Part shown: piece by piece, positions 34,691 to 47,600 of the stretch
Numbering within the stretch: the stretch's first letter is position 1
Layout: every line of letters starts with the position of its first letter
Assembly (NCBI GenBank): GCA_028583415.1
Contig: CM053265.1
Location: forward strand, 38,459,597-38,523,596
DNA: 64,000 nucleotides
Reading direction: 5' to 3'
Source of the DNA: Protea cynaroides
Lineage: Eukaryota; Streptophyta; Magnoliopsida; Proteales; Proteaceae
Program-made: the position numbers and the translations under genes
The notes under the pieces: model-generated
What the model saw: only the letters and a program-made list of their open reading frames with translations
Databases searched by the model: none
Told to the model about the DNA's origin: nothing

Positions 34691-35148
34691 AGATCCTAAC
34701 CCATAGGATTTCTCAACCATTCAAGCATAAATTTCAACTTGAACTAATAAACTTAATCATGCACAAGCATAAATCATAGCCATAAACTTTAATCCCACCT
34801 GAACTATGATGGTGAACCTGATTTTTGGAATAAATCCGTAATACGTAGGCAATCTGATGGATACAGATTCGGTTCAATGATATCAAACCACTTGGTTTGG
34901 TTTGGCTTAACAAATAAAGTCTAGCATAGGAAAGGTATAGGAGATCGATTTCGATCGGGCGGTTTGGGTGCCTAACCCCTTCCCATAACCGTAACCTGAC
35001 GCTTACCCAATCTCTGATGGACCAGAATTTCAATCTAAGGATCATGAATCAATCGAAGTCTTACCTTAGGGTGAGATTTCAGATTTCCAAGGTCCTAGAC
35101 CTAAATCTAGGTGGCGACTTCTAAAGATTTCCATCTTTGTCCTCACAG

Positions 35149-35166
35149 TGGCGACTCCACTAGGGA
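35149..35166 (+). promoter_or_regulatory. Primer binding site of El5 (tRNA-Arg type)
   Basis: TGGCGACTCCACTAGGGA lies two bases after the LTR. It resembles the site reported for Ogre elements, which is complementary to the 3' end of a tRNA-Arg. The tRNA assignment is from memory. Confidence 0.75.
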
Positions 35167-36383
35167 TATAAATGTCAAACTCCTAAATGAAAACTTTCCT
35201 TGTGTGAATTGGATGCTAGATTTTAGGATACTATATTGATGCTTGTATATTATTGCTTTGGGGGGAATGGGTTCAGTCACACATTCGTGCGAGTAGCCGA
35301 ACCGGGTCCCATGCATATGGGGCAGCCCACTAGGCGAAACACACAGACTTGGCCTGTACTTTGTGAGACCACGATCGGTGAGCAGCCTCTAACGAGCATT
35401 TCTTGGGTCCGCCTGGGAATGCGTTATGCTACTCCACGTCACTTGGATCCTTGCAACATAGTATATAAAGGGATTGGGGGCCCATTATTCATCGAGCATT
35501 CGGTGATAGGTTACCCCATCCTCATCAAGGTGGCCTTTTCTGTCCTAACCCAGATTGTAGCCCAATGTTTGTTATATTTTGGTTCATCCCTGTACCGACC
35601 CGATAAAATCGGCTTAACCATGACATCCATGTTCGAGACGTCGAAGTTCTGCCCGTTTTTGTCCTCGATTGGTCAACATGTTAGAATCTACACGATGAGC
35701 ATCTTAAACTCTCACCCATTGGGAGTATGAGGTATGTATACACCTGTTCTACATCATAGTAGACGGTCACTATACACCCTCCATTAAGTAAGCTCGATGT
35801 GTCGAATCTCTCATTGTTAACACGTCGATTTCAAAAAACAAGTAGAAAATCCCTATCAAGACTTAGATACCATGGTCAAGAAGAAATTTACTAGTTTGTT
35901 CATCTACGAACCGCTTTTGCTAATCATCCCTAATAAGGACGACGGATTAATATATCCATTTCAATTTCATCGAATTCGATAATCCAATTGGCCAGACCTT
36001 GGTACCACTGATTATCCATTTTGGAATCATGAGGTCCCAAGACTGAACACATGGCTTAATCAAATTCAATTAAATTGACTTGGATAATGTTTACCCAATC
36101 GCCCTTATGAGGGAGCTAACTCTTGTTTGGTTGAGTCATCTTTGATTGTGCATGTGACTTCTTCTACTCTTGTAGATGTTTAGAATCTTGATATTTCCCC
36201 ATTGGATTTCAATGCCTTTGGAAAAGAAAATCAAACTGCAACCATATCCACCCTTTTAGGGTGAGAGGCCCCTACAATTAGGGAATTGTCTTGATTTCCC
36301 ATCTCGAGATCCATCCATATTATCTTTCCAAATAAATCAATGGAAGTCATGAATCTAGATCTTGATTGAACATCAAATTTTAT
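35167..36383 (+). other. El5 leader, no recognised gene
   Basis: The longest frame, 35236-35730 (164 codons, begins MMLVYYCF), shows no domain I recognise and no coding bias that I can judge. It may be chance. The rest is AT-rich sequence without repeats. Confidence 0.5.
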
Positions 36384-37910
36384 AAGAAAGAAAGAAAGAT
36401 TCAGCCCCTAGGCAAATCCAATCATAGTTCCCGATTCATCTCTGAATTAAGAAAAGATTCAGCCCCTAGACAAATCCAATCATGGTGCTCAATGCACCCC
36501 TGAATTAAGGAAAGATTTAGCCCCTAGGAAAATCCAATCACCATTCTCAATGTACCTCTGAATTAAGGAAAGATTCAGCCCCTAGGCAAATCCAATCATG
36601 GTTCTCAATGCACCCCTGAATTAAGGAAAAATTCAGCCCCTAGGGAAATCCAATCACCATTCTCAATGTACCTCTGAATTAAGGAAAGATTCAACCCCTA
36701 GGCAAATCCAATCATGGTTCTCAATGCACCCATGAATTAAGGAAAGATTCAGCCCCTAGGCAAATCCAATCATAGTTCTCAATGTACCTTTGAATTAAGG
36801 AAAGATTTAGCCCCTAGGCAAATCCAGTCATAGTTCTCAATTCGCCTCAGAATTAAGAAAAGATTCAGCCCCTAGGAAAATCTAATCACTGTTCTCGATT
36901 CATCTCTGAATTAAGGAGAGATCCAGCCCATATCCAATCATTGTTCCCTATCCACCTTTGAATTAAGGAAAGATTCAGCCCCTAGGCAAATCCAATCATT
37001 GTTCCCTATTCACCTTTGAATTAAAGAAAGGTTCAGCCCCTAGGCAGGTTCAATCATCATTTTGATTCATCCAGAATTAAGGAAAGATTCAGCCCCTAGG
37101 CAGATTCAATTACATCCAGTTCATCTCAGAATCAAAAAAAATATTCAGCCCCTAGGCAGGTCCAACCACCATTTCCCGGTTCATCTCGTAATTGAAGGAA
37201 AGATTCAGCCCCTAGGCAGGTCCAATCATCATTTCGGTTCATCCGTAATTAAGAAAAGATTCAGCCTCTAGGCGGATTCAATCACATCCAGTTCATTTCA
37301 GAATCAAAGAAATATTCAGCCCTAGATTCAACCACCATTTTTTGGTTCATCTCATAACTGAAGAAAGGTTCAGCCCCTTGGCAGGTCCAATCATCATTTC
37401 GATTATCCAAAATTAAGGAAAGATTCAGCCCCTAGGCAGATTCAATTACATCCAGTTCATCTCAGAATCAAAAAAAATATTCAGCCCCTAGGCAGGTCCA
37501 ACCACCATTTCTGGTTCATCTCAGAATTGAAGGAAAGATTCAGCCCCTAGGCAGGTCCAATCATCATTTCGGTTCATCCAGAATTAAGAAAAGATTCAGC
37601 CTCTAGGCAGATTCAATCACATCCAGTTCATTTCAGAATCAAAGAAATATTCAGCCCTAGATTCAACCACCATTTTTTGGTTCATCTCATAACTGAAGAA
37701 AGGTTCAGCCCCTTGGCAGGTCCAATCATCATTTCGATTATCCAAAATTAAGAAAAGATTCAGCCCCTAGGCAGATTCAATCAAGTCCAGTTCATCTTAG
37801 AACCAAAAAAATATTCAACCCCAGATTCAACCACCATTTCTGGTTCATCTCATAACTGAAGAAGGCTTTAACCTATAGGCAGGTTCAATCATCACTCCCA
37901 AATCATGTTA
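36384..37910 (+). repeat. Tandem array, ~60-bp unit with a 336-bp higher-order repeat
   Basis: The unit core is aaagattcagcccctaggca, then aatccaatcat and a tgaattaag phrase. About 25 copies at 55-62 bp. From 37081 a block of six units repeats with period 336 bp (37081 and 37417 both begin ggaaagattcagcccctagg), a higher-order structure. Confidence 0.88.
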
Positions 37911-37959
37911 AAATGGAGGAGGCATTCGGCCCCTAGGCTTTTTTCACCTTTCACCTCCT

Positions 37960-38830
37960 ATTTAGGTTCTGGTACATGTTGGAACTAGGAAAAGTTCCAT
38001 TCATCTGAATTCAATTAGCCACTAGGCTTATCCAACCATCAATTTTGGCTACGGTTCCGGTTCATGTCGGAACTAGAAAAAGTTCCATTCATCTGAATTC
38101 AATTAGCCACTAGGCTTATTCAACCATCATCTTTGGTTAGGGTTCTGATTCATGTCAGGAACTAAGAAAAGTTCCATTCATCTTAATTCAATTAGCCACT
38201 AGGCTTATCCAACCATTAATTTTGGTTAGGGTTCCGGTTCATGTCGGAACTAGAAAAAGTTCCATTCATCTGAATTCAATTAGCCACTAGGCTTATCCAA
38301 CCATCAACTTTGGTTAGGGTTCTAATTCATGTTGGAACTAAGAAAAGTTCCATTAACCAACCATCACCATTAACCAACCATCAACTTTGGTTAGGGTTCC
38401 AGTTCATGTCGGAACTAGGAAAAGTTCCATTCATCTGAATCCAATTAGTCACTAGGTTTATCCAACCATCAACTTTGGTTAGGGTTCCAGTTCATGTCGA
38501 AACTAGGAAAAGTTTCATTCATCTAAATTTATTTAGCCCCTAGGCTTGTCCAACCATCAACTTTGGTTCAGTTCTGATTCATGTTGGAACTAAGAAGAGT
38601 TTCATTCATCCGGAATCCAACGCCCACTAGGCTTATTCAACCATCAACCGTGATTCAAGTTCTGATTCATGTTGGAACTAAGAAGAGTTTCATTCATTTG
38701 AATTTAATTAGCCCCTAGGCTTGTCCAACCATTAACTCCAGTTCAGGTTCTGATTCATGTTGGAATTAAGAAAGTTTCATTCATATGAACTTAATGTGAG
38801 CATGAGTTAGCCTCTAAGCCTGTTCAATCA
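37960..38830 (+). repeat. Tandem array, ~90-bp unit
   Basis: The unit contains ggttctgattcatgt, ggaactaagaaaagttcc (an inverted repeat of GGAACT and AGTTCC), attagccactaggcttatcc and aaccatcaactttggtt. About nine copies, decaying to the right. It shares the ctaggc...tccaa.catc core with the preceding array. Confidence 0.85.
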
Positions 38831-38989
38831 TTACCTTTGGTCCATGTTCCACTTCATAAAGGAATCAAAGAGAATTTTAGTCAATCCATCATCTCTAGCA
38901 ATTAGAGTCTAATCCATGATTGTCATCCTTGGCTTCTATCAATCGGAGCCAACTCAAGCAATCCTTGCCTCTAGCAACTAGAGCTCAGT

Positions 38990-39350
38990 CCACGACTGTC
39001 AATCTTGATCTCTATCAATCAGAGACCAATTCAAAATCAATCTTGATCTCTATCAATCAGAGACCAATTCAAAATCAATCTTGATCTCTATCAATCAGAG
39101 ACCAATTCAAAATCAATCTTGATCTCTATCAATCAGAGACCAATTCAAAATCAATCTTGATCTCTATTAATCAGAGACCAATTCAAAATCAGATCTCTAT
39201 CAATTAGAGACCAATTCAAAATCAATCTTGATCTCTATCAATCAGAGATCAATTCAAAGTCAACTCTATCTCTATCAATCAGAGATCAATTCAAAGTCAA
39301 CTCTGTCTCTATCAATCGGAGACCGATTCAAAATCAATCTTTGGCTCTAT
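38990..39350 (+). repeat. Tandem array, ~39-bp unit
   Basis: Unit tcaatcttgatctctatcaa followed by tcagagaccaattcaaaa. About nine copies, very homogeneous in 39000-39180 and diverging to the right. Confidence 0.9.
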
Positions 39351-39639
39351 CAATTAGAGCCCGATCCATGTTTATCATAGCCCAGTGCTACAAGTTAGGA
39401 TAGCTCATCAAGAATGGCGAACTAGGAGGATTCCCCATTGCTTGTCAATAAAGATCAATTCTAGATTCTGGAGTCATCAGGAAATCATGAACCTTCAGCT
39501 ATGATAGTGCTATCCCATCTCGGGCATTTCTATCCCATTGGCCAGGGAAATGCTAGAATCCAAAGAGTTGCCCTCATATTTCTTATTATTCAAAGAGAGG
39601 AATGGAATTTTCCCAAGCAGTAGGGTAGACCAAAGATGA

Positions 39640-40190
39640 GATCCAATGTGCCCCAAGCAAGGATAAGAACCAGAATGGTCCAATGATGAAACCCTTAACC
39701 CATAAATTGGGGCATGAACCAGATTGAACTTAGACCCAAATTGAGTGCGATCTGATGAGGAAAGCCAATGACCCCCAAACTGGGGCATGAACCGGATTGA
39801 CCTTGGGCCTGAATTGGGTATGGTTCAATGAGGAAAGTCATGAGCCCTAAGCTGGTCATAAACCAGATTGATTTTGGACCCAAATTGAGTGTGGTCCAAT
39901 GAAGAAAGCCATTATAAACTGGGGCAAGAACCAAATTGACCTTGGACCCAAACTGAGAGTGGTCTAATGAAGAAATCCATTGAACCCCTAAGCCGAGGCA
40001 TAAACTAGTCTAATCTTGGACTCAAAATGGTGTAGTGCAATGGCGATACCCCTTGCTCCCCAAGCTGGGGCATAAGCTAAAATGATTTTGAATTCAGCTA
40101 GAAGTGGTCCATTGATGAATCCACTGAACCCCAAACTCGGGCATGAACCAGAGTAACCTTGAGCTTAAAAAGCAATAGTCTGGTTATGAA
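39640..40190 (+). repeat. Diverged tandem array, ~90-bp unit
   Basis: About six copies of a unit with ccccaagctggggcat, gaaccagattgaccttgg, acccaaattgagtgtggtcc and aatgaagaaa. Low homogeneity suggests age. Confidence 0.75.
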
Positions 40191-42337
40191 TGGATCCTAA
40201 ACAGAAAAAAAAAGAGGGTAAGAATTGTATAGAACCCTAAAAGGTAGGTATCTTGCACCTATTGATAGAGGGGCATGATGAGTCCTGCTATTAGAAATCT
40301 GAAGGAAGACTTATTTCCACAACAATTAAAGGTGGTCGTCGAAGGCGTTATGCTCAATTGGAGCCGCTTGGACGAACTAGTTGTTTCAACTTTCTATTAC
40401 CGATATTCGATAGGTCATCCATGTCTAGGTCCAAGATTGATATGCTTGTTGACAAGTCCAGTCCAATCTGCCCTGCAAGAAAAAGAAAATCATCCCATTT
40501 GGGATTTCAATCTCTATATTTTGTCTCTTCCATACATTTCCTTCCAGTTTCATACATCCTCCTATTCTACGTGCGCAGTCAATTCTGACTCTGAAGATGA
40601 TTGAAACGATGAGCCGTCTCCTGAACTTCTACGCCACCCGGCCTCTTGAGAATGAAAGGTCCAACCCGTCTGGGAAAGCTTTAAATGATCAATTAGGAGA
40701 CACAAGAGTAGTCTCAAGAAACATGTATTGAAGAAGCTGTCATTTGTTCTATCTGTGAAAAGATTCCAAGGAAAGCATTACATAATAACAGATCATATCA
40801 ACAGGTCAGCCAATCAGTACAAATGAGTGGAGGACAGATGTGCCACCAAAAAGATGGAAATACCAAAGTTCTTACAAAATACATCATCTGCAAGCAAGAG
40901 ATACATGATGAATGATCAATCTCAAAATCAAAGAATGAGGTCATTGGGATACCAAAAAAAAAAAACAAAATTCAAGCCTATGTTTTACCTACATCAACAA
41001 TGGGAGGCAGTCACATCAGATAGAAGGTGATGAGTAACTTCTAGAGGACAGCATACGGATTTATCGTTCAGATAAAATCAGATACTAGATGAGCAGTCAC
41101 AAAATGCTCATAAAGTTTACAGAAGATCAGAGTACTAACTGGGGCAAAGATGTTCTATCTGATTGGAAATGTTTGGAAGAAGAAGATTCAAATCCAATAT
41201 TGAAAGTCATGATTCAATTTTGCGATCAAGCGAAGCACTGCATTATGTGGCCTTCACATCCAAAAAAAAAAAAAAAAAAATAAAAAAAGAGAAGAAAAGA
41301 AAATAGCAAGATGTTGAATGGCATTGGAGCTCGACAGTAAGCCAATTGTCCCTCTCACTTCAAGAAGATGGTAGTTCCAACTAAAGCCTGATAGCAAGTT
41401 CGATCATTCGTCGAGATTCACAGCATGTTGGACCGGACTTTTGATTTTGGCCAAATTACATCCCGCGTTTACAGGAAACGATCTCATCACTTCTTCATCA
41501 TCAGAGAAAGATTTCTCATCGGCATTAGACTCTCTCTCCCGTCTATCAATCTGACGGCCTTCCAAGGAGTCACTATCACAAGCCTTTCTTTTGATTATCA
41601 ATTTTTATGGCATTGTATCTCATGATCATGTCATCATCTTATGTACAAATTCATGAATCTGGCTGGAACTCTTATCCGTCGTTCATTACATCCAACGGCT
41701 TCCCAAGGTTCCTATAAACCCTTCATTTCTCAAGCCAATAAAATAGGATCTTCTCGGCAAGATAAACCCATTCTACATAAACAACCAAGCACTCTCCCAA
41801 TGGTAGACCCATGTGGACAGTTTCACATCAGTCCTCTTGGACCTTCAACATCAATACTTGTCAACAAACCTAAAGGTTTCAGGCCTAGATATGACCGTGA
41901 CTAATTCGGAATCCCGATATAGCTTGTTGGGACACGTGTTACATCTGAACATCTCCAAGAAAGGAAAACATAATTTGGCACCATTTTTAATCTTGGTGTG
42001 GGACTGCATTTCCCTAAGATCACTTTTAGTAATGATTCAAATAATTGTCCGCCTATCAATACGTGTAGGTGTCAACTTAAACAGTGGGGCAAGGCTACCC
42101 ATTTGTCAAGAAGGTCATGCCATTCAGATTTCCCCTAAGGATTTCAAACCATTGGATAGGACCATAATTTTGGCAATATCCTCACCATATCAGGACTCTT
42201 TATTCAACCCAAGATGGGGTTTGCAAAAAAAAGAAAATGGAAAAGAAATAAAGGGAAGAAAAGAAACCTCAGCAGGGAAAGGCAATCAGAGAAACCTCAA
42301 TGGGAAACCTATAATACCTCAGTGGGGATAGGCGACC
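40191..42337 (+). other. El5 interior, no recognised gene
   Basis: Short frames such as 40275-40604 and 41813-42331 show no gag, protease, RT or integrase motif. An A-run lies at 41263-41280. The phrase cagcggggcaaggct-like and ggggcaaagatg words suggest remnants of the same kind of array text. Interrupted at 42343 by El3. Confidence 0.5.
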
Positions 42338-42342
42338 TGATG
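42338..42342. repeat. Target-site duplication of El3, left copy (TGATG)
   Basis: TGATG directly precedes TGTCACACC. The second copy is 55872-55876. Confidence 0.9.
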
Positions 42343-44649
42343 TGTCACACCCCAATTTTGGCCTAACCAGAATGGTGTGATGAACCGCTAAATAACCAAC
42401 GGTTCAACCAGGATCTCAAATAGGCTATCCCCACGTTATCCAAACTTACACACATCCGTAATCATAATCAGAGTAAATACACAATAGCGGAAGTCTTATA
42501 ATAAGATGAACTGAGAATCTATGTGATATTAAAATTTAAATAACAATTTATTCTGTTCAACTGAGACATAAATATTTAAATACCAAATACATGTCTTAAT
42601 AAATCTAAATAAAGAAACCTATAAAATATCTAATCAAATACACACGTGTTGCACTCGCAAGAGGAGTCGTGTGTATCTACTTCAGCTCCAGCTTCCATTT
42701 CTGCCACGTTCCCGTACGTAGACGCATTCATATAATCTTCAACAGTATAACCTGCATCATCAACTAAAAATATTCGACGTCGAGGGGTGAGCACACATCA
42801 CGGCTCAGTGAGTAGCCAAAACAATGCAACAATACATATGCTTGCAAATCAATTTATATCTTCGGTCTGGTTTAAAGTTTGCAGTATGCAATAGAAAGGT
42901 TTAGGTAGCCAAAGGTCGCGTTTATTGACTCCGCCTCTATACACGAGTGTGTGAAGTTACCCGAAGATCACGTTTATCGTCAACTCACATGCACCCAATC
43001 ATGAACATTATATAACAAAGGTTACGTTTATTGCTATATAGTGCCATACCAACACGTAAGCCCCTATTAGCGAGGGCTGCAAACTGGGCTTGCAACTAAC
43101 CAATCCTAATGCCAAAAAAAGTGTATCCAAGGCCTCACCCCAGCATCCCTCAGAATGTCCATAGAGATAGAGCTAAGGCCCCCCGGTAGAGTCATAGACT
43201 ACAAGGACCGAGACCACCTCCCCTGATACTCTACGACATAATAGTTCTGCTAAAGTAATGGCGTTACGACGATGCCAATGCACAAGACTTGAGTTAGAGA
43301 TAGAGCTAAAGTGCTGAGACCCTCCAAAGGTTAACGTTTATTGACGTTCTCATCACACCTCCCCTGATACTCGCTCGCATCAAGTACACCAACCACACAC
43401 ATACAAGCACATGCCTATTCCTATCATCATCATCATCATCATGTTATAAACAATAAAGTAAATATGCATGAACAAGTAATAGAAATATTGGATGGCATGC
43501 TGTATGCACATTACAAACATATTCGCATAGAATCAAGCATAGCATAGGACTCAAGAAATAGAAAACAATTTATTATTAACCAATTTAGTTTGGAGTTAAG
43601 GTTCCTCACCTTAGCTTGCTATAAGATACTTTTCCAAGCTTTAGAATCACCTTTATACTGTTATTATATTGCCAGAAGACACAAAGTCGATAGAATTTAA
43701 TTAGAATTAATTCTCAATTTAAAAAATATTATGTCAACTGAGGGTCGGAGGTAGGGTCGATGCTAGGGTCGATGGATCTATCGACCCTTCCATCTTTCTG
43801 GACTTCCCGAATGCTGAGGGTCGATGGTCAGGAATACCTAGGGTCGGATGGCCTATCGACCCTGGGTGCGACCCTTGGTGCACTCTAGTCCAATTTCCAC
43901 TTTTAATCCATTCTTCGTGTTTGGGATCCTATGGCTTGCTCCTACATTCCATTCTACATTCATTCTATGGTATGAAACCATGTATAACCCACCTAGATAG
44001 CTTTCATGCACTTTCCTATGGTTTTCCATGGAAACCTAACCATGGGTTGATGGTTTGGGTTTCTCCGAGATCACACTCTCAACATTAACTAACCTAAGGT
44101 CTGTAGAAACTCATGGAATTAGTATCCATACCTGAGAAGATTACTCCTTCTCTGAAATTCTTCTCCTTTTTGCTAAGTTCTCTTGCTTGCCTCTCTTCTT
44201 CCTCTTTTCCTTCTCCTCTCTTTCTCTCAATTCAATTAGGGTTGTGAAAGGAGTGAAAGCGGCTTAGGAACGTCCTTTAAATAGAGTAGGAACATCCTAA
44301 ATAAGTCCCCCTGAGATTTGGAAAGAATCACAATCGAAAAATATAGAAATTTCCTAATTTCTATATTCGGAAAAATCCGAGGGTCGATGGGAGGGTCGAT
44401 GATCCCGTCGACCCTAGGGTCTTAAGCTGTCCGACCCTCCCTTCAAAACTGAGGGTCTGACTTTCTGTTTTGGGAGCTCCGACCCTGCTTAGCTGGGTAT
44501 GCGACCCTCCCCCTATTTCAAGTGTTTTTGGGTTGATTTGATACCTGGGATCTCGATCTCCTTCACGCCCTTGGTCCACTTGACTCGACCATGATGGGTA
44601 AACCTGGTTCAAGGTGGTAAGACCGGGCTAGATTGACTAGGGTCTTACA
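42343..44649 (-). repeat. 3' LTR of El3 (2307 bp)
   Basis: TGTCACACCC to GGTCTTACA. GGTCG modules lie at about 43736-43885 and 44378-44520 (wording gagggtcgatgg/tcgaccct). TATTTAAA lies on the minus strand at 44276-44283. An ATC run lies at about 43425-43440. GTAAGACC and GGTCTTAC form an 8-bp inverted repeat within the first 35 bp (element orientation). Confidence 0.95.
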
Positions 44650-47600
44650 ACTCCCCCCAACTTATAAAAATTTCATCCTCGAAGTTGTACGTACCTTCTG
44701 AATCAAATAAGTGAGGGTATTGCTTCCGCATAGCATTTTCTTCTTCCCATGTAATTTCTTCCATGTCTCTACTTTTCCATGTGACCTTAACATAGTAGAT
44801 ATCTCTGTTGCGTAGACGTTGAACCTTTCAACTAGTGATTTCTGTTGGTGTTACTTCAAACGTCAAATCATTAGTCAATTCCAGCAAATCCACTGTCAAA
44901 ACATGCGTTGGATCCTTAACATACTTCTTCAATATGGAAATGTGAAATACGTCATGCACACTTGACATAGATGGTGGTAGTGCTAACTGATAAGCCACTT
45001 TTCCACGCTTAGCTAGAATTTCATATGGCCCGACGTATCTTGGACTTAGCTTCCCTTTCTGTCCGAACCTCTTCAATCCTCACATAGGCGATACCTTCAA
45101 AAATACGTTATCACCTACGGCGAACTCCATATCTCTTCGTCAAGTATCTGCATATTGCTTCTGGCGGTTCTGAGCTGTTCTCACTCTTTCCTTGATGATG
45201 TCGACCACTCGACAAGTCTCTTCAACAAATTCTGGTCCAACAATACTACGTTCTCCAACTTCATTCCAAAACAAGGGAGTTCGACACTTCCTGCCATACA
45301 GTGCTTCATAAGGTGACATCTGTATAGTAGCCTGATAGCTATTATTATAAGCGAACTCGATCAATGGTAATCTTTCATCCCACGATCCTTTAAAATCAAT
45401 CACACATGCTCGTAGCATATCTTCTAGAATCTGGATTGTACGCTCCGACTGTCCATCTGTCTGTGGGTGGAATGCAGTACTGAACTTTAACGTTGTACCC
45501 ATAGCCTTTTGCAATCCTTCCCAAAACTTAGAAGTAAATCGTGGATCTCTATCGGACACAATGCTTTCTGGAACGCCATGTAATCGAACAATGTTATCCA
45601 CATACAACTTCGCTAACCTTTCCAGTGTATACTGAGGTCGTATAGGTATAAAGCGAGCTGTTTTAGTCAGACGGTCCACAATCACCCAAACTGTGTCAAC
45701 TAGTCGAGGAGTCAATGGTAGTCCCGTGACGAAGTCCATAGTGATACAGTCCCATTTCCATGCTGGTTCCGGTAATGGCTGCAACAATCCAGCGGGTCTT
45801 TTTCGTTCAGCCTTTACTTTCTGACAATTTAGGCATTGAGACACGAACTTAGCTACATCTGCTTTCATTCCCCTCCACCAATATAGTTTCTTTAGATCAT
45901 GATACATTTTTGTACTCCCAGGATGTATCGAATAGATGGTGGTGTGGGCTTCCTTCATCAGTCGGTGTTTAATGTCTACACTTTCGGTTTCAGGTACAGA
46001 TATCCTTCCTTTGTATTTTATTACCTTCTTGTCATCCAAGGTGAACTCAGGGTTGGTCCTACCTTTCTCAATATCTTCTTGTACTGTTCTCAAATAAGGA
46101 TCTGCTTTGATAGTTGTCTTCACTTCGTCTACTATATCCGATATAATCTTCAATGCCGCGAACATATTTGAAAACCGATGAATAAACCCTTGGTTAGCTG
46201 ATTCATCCGTTGTATCTATCACATACTGCTCATTGCCGTGATTGAACACCATTCTGTTGGTACACATTGCTGCAGTCGTGCTAACTTCTCCTTGAAATTT
46301 TATCATTGCTTTTCTGCTCAATGCATCCGCTACCACATTCGCTTTTCCCGGATGATACTGGATATCACAATCATAGTCTTTCAATAGTTCCAGCCATCTT
46401 CATTGTCTCATATTCAACTCCTTCTAATTAAATAAATAAGTAAGACTTTTATGGTCCAACTTAATCTGAAATTTCTCCCCGTATAGGTAATGTCTCCATA
46501 TCTTGACAGCATGTACTACTGCCGCTAACTCCAAATCATGAGTGGGGTAGTTTTTCTCATGTACCTTCAACTGTCTTGAAGCATAAGCAATCACGTGCTC
46601 TTCTTGCATAAGCACACATCCTAGTACCAGTCCCGACGCATCAGTGTATAAGGTAAACGTCTGTCCTGGAATAGGAATAGTCAAAATTAGAGCGGATATC
46701 AATCTGGTCTTCAGTGTTTGGAAACTCTTCTCATATTTATCGGTCCACACAAACTTTTCACCTTTCTTAGTCAAACTGGTGAGAGGTACGGCAATCCGAG
46801 AATAGTCTTCTACGAATCTCCGATAATAACCAGCTAGCCCCCGAAAACTTCTAATTTCTGAAATGCTCTTTGGTGCTTCCTACTTCACAATAGCCTCGAT
46901 CTTGCTAGGGTCTACTTTGATTCCTTCAGCGGATACTACATGGCCTAGGAATGCGACTTCACTTAGCCAAAACTCGCACTTTGAAAATTTGGCATATAGC
47001 TTCTCTTTCCTTAAGCTGTAGGGCTGCGTTTAGGTTCTTGATATGGGTTTCCTTGTCCTTGGAGTATACCAATATATCATCAATGAATACTATAACCGAT
47101 GTATCCAACATATCGTGGAAAACTCGGTTCATAAGTTCCATGAACGTTGCCGGTGCATTAGTTAATCCAAAAGACATCACCAAAAATTCATAGTGTCCGT
47201 ATCTGGTCCTGAAAGCTGTCTTCGGAATATCGCCTTCTTTAATCTTCAACTGATGATAGCCCGATCGAAGATCGATCTTAGAAAATACTTTTGCCCCTTG
47301 TAACTGATTGAACAAGTCATCGATCCGAGGTAGTGGATATCGATTCTTGATTGTCAGTTTATTCAACTCCCGATAGTCGATACATAATCGAACGCTACCA
47401 TCCTTCTTCTTTACGAACAACACCGGTGCCCCCCATGGAGATATACTGGGTCGAATATAACCCTTGTCCAGCAGTTCTTGTAGTTGCACTTTTAATTCCT
47501 TCAGTTCCGTAGGAGCCATTCTATAAGGTGCTTTTGATATGGGTGCGGCTCCAGGTATCAGGTCTATTACAAACTCCGTGGCCCGATCGGGTGGTAGTCC

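Larger units (their letters stand above)
28957..35147 (+). repeat. 5' LTR of El5 (6191 bp)
   Basis: The LTR has TGTAAGCACCCC at the start and CCTCACA at the end, with the primer site two bases on. In order it holds a U3 tandem array, an AT microsatellite, a 740-bp purine tract, an AT-rich middle (31250-32310), a 38-bp array and a 120-bp-type array. The middle repeats phrases such as gggaatttgatgtgattaattg and accattgatatg. The last 450 bp contain aatacgtaggcaatc (about 34841), a phrase I associate with Tat/Ogre elements. Possible splice donor GAG|GTAAGC at 31112-31120. No coding region is supported. Confidence 0.9.

Noticed and set aside
35236..35730. 164-codon frame in El5's leader as a gag-like gene
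   Set aside because: No zinc knuckle, gag motif or recognisable domain; kept only as unannotated sequence.
36384..39350. Arrays considered as CRISPR
   Set aside because: There are no unique spacers between repeats, the units are contiguous, and the context is a plant retrotransposon.
44361..44612. Frame starting MNQVYPSWSSQ, open in three LTRs (also 11098-11421 and 55583-55834)
   Set aside because: It lies in U3 upstream of the TATA box and spans the GGTCG module; the copies are recent LTR duplicates, so shared openness is weak evidence.
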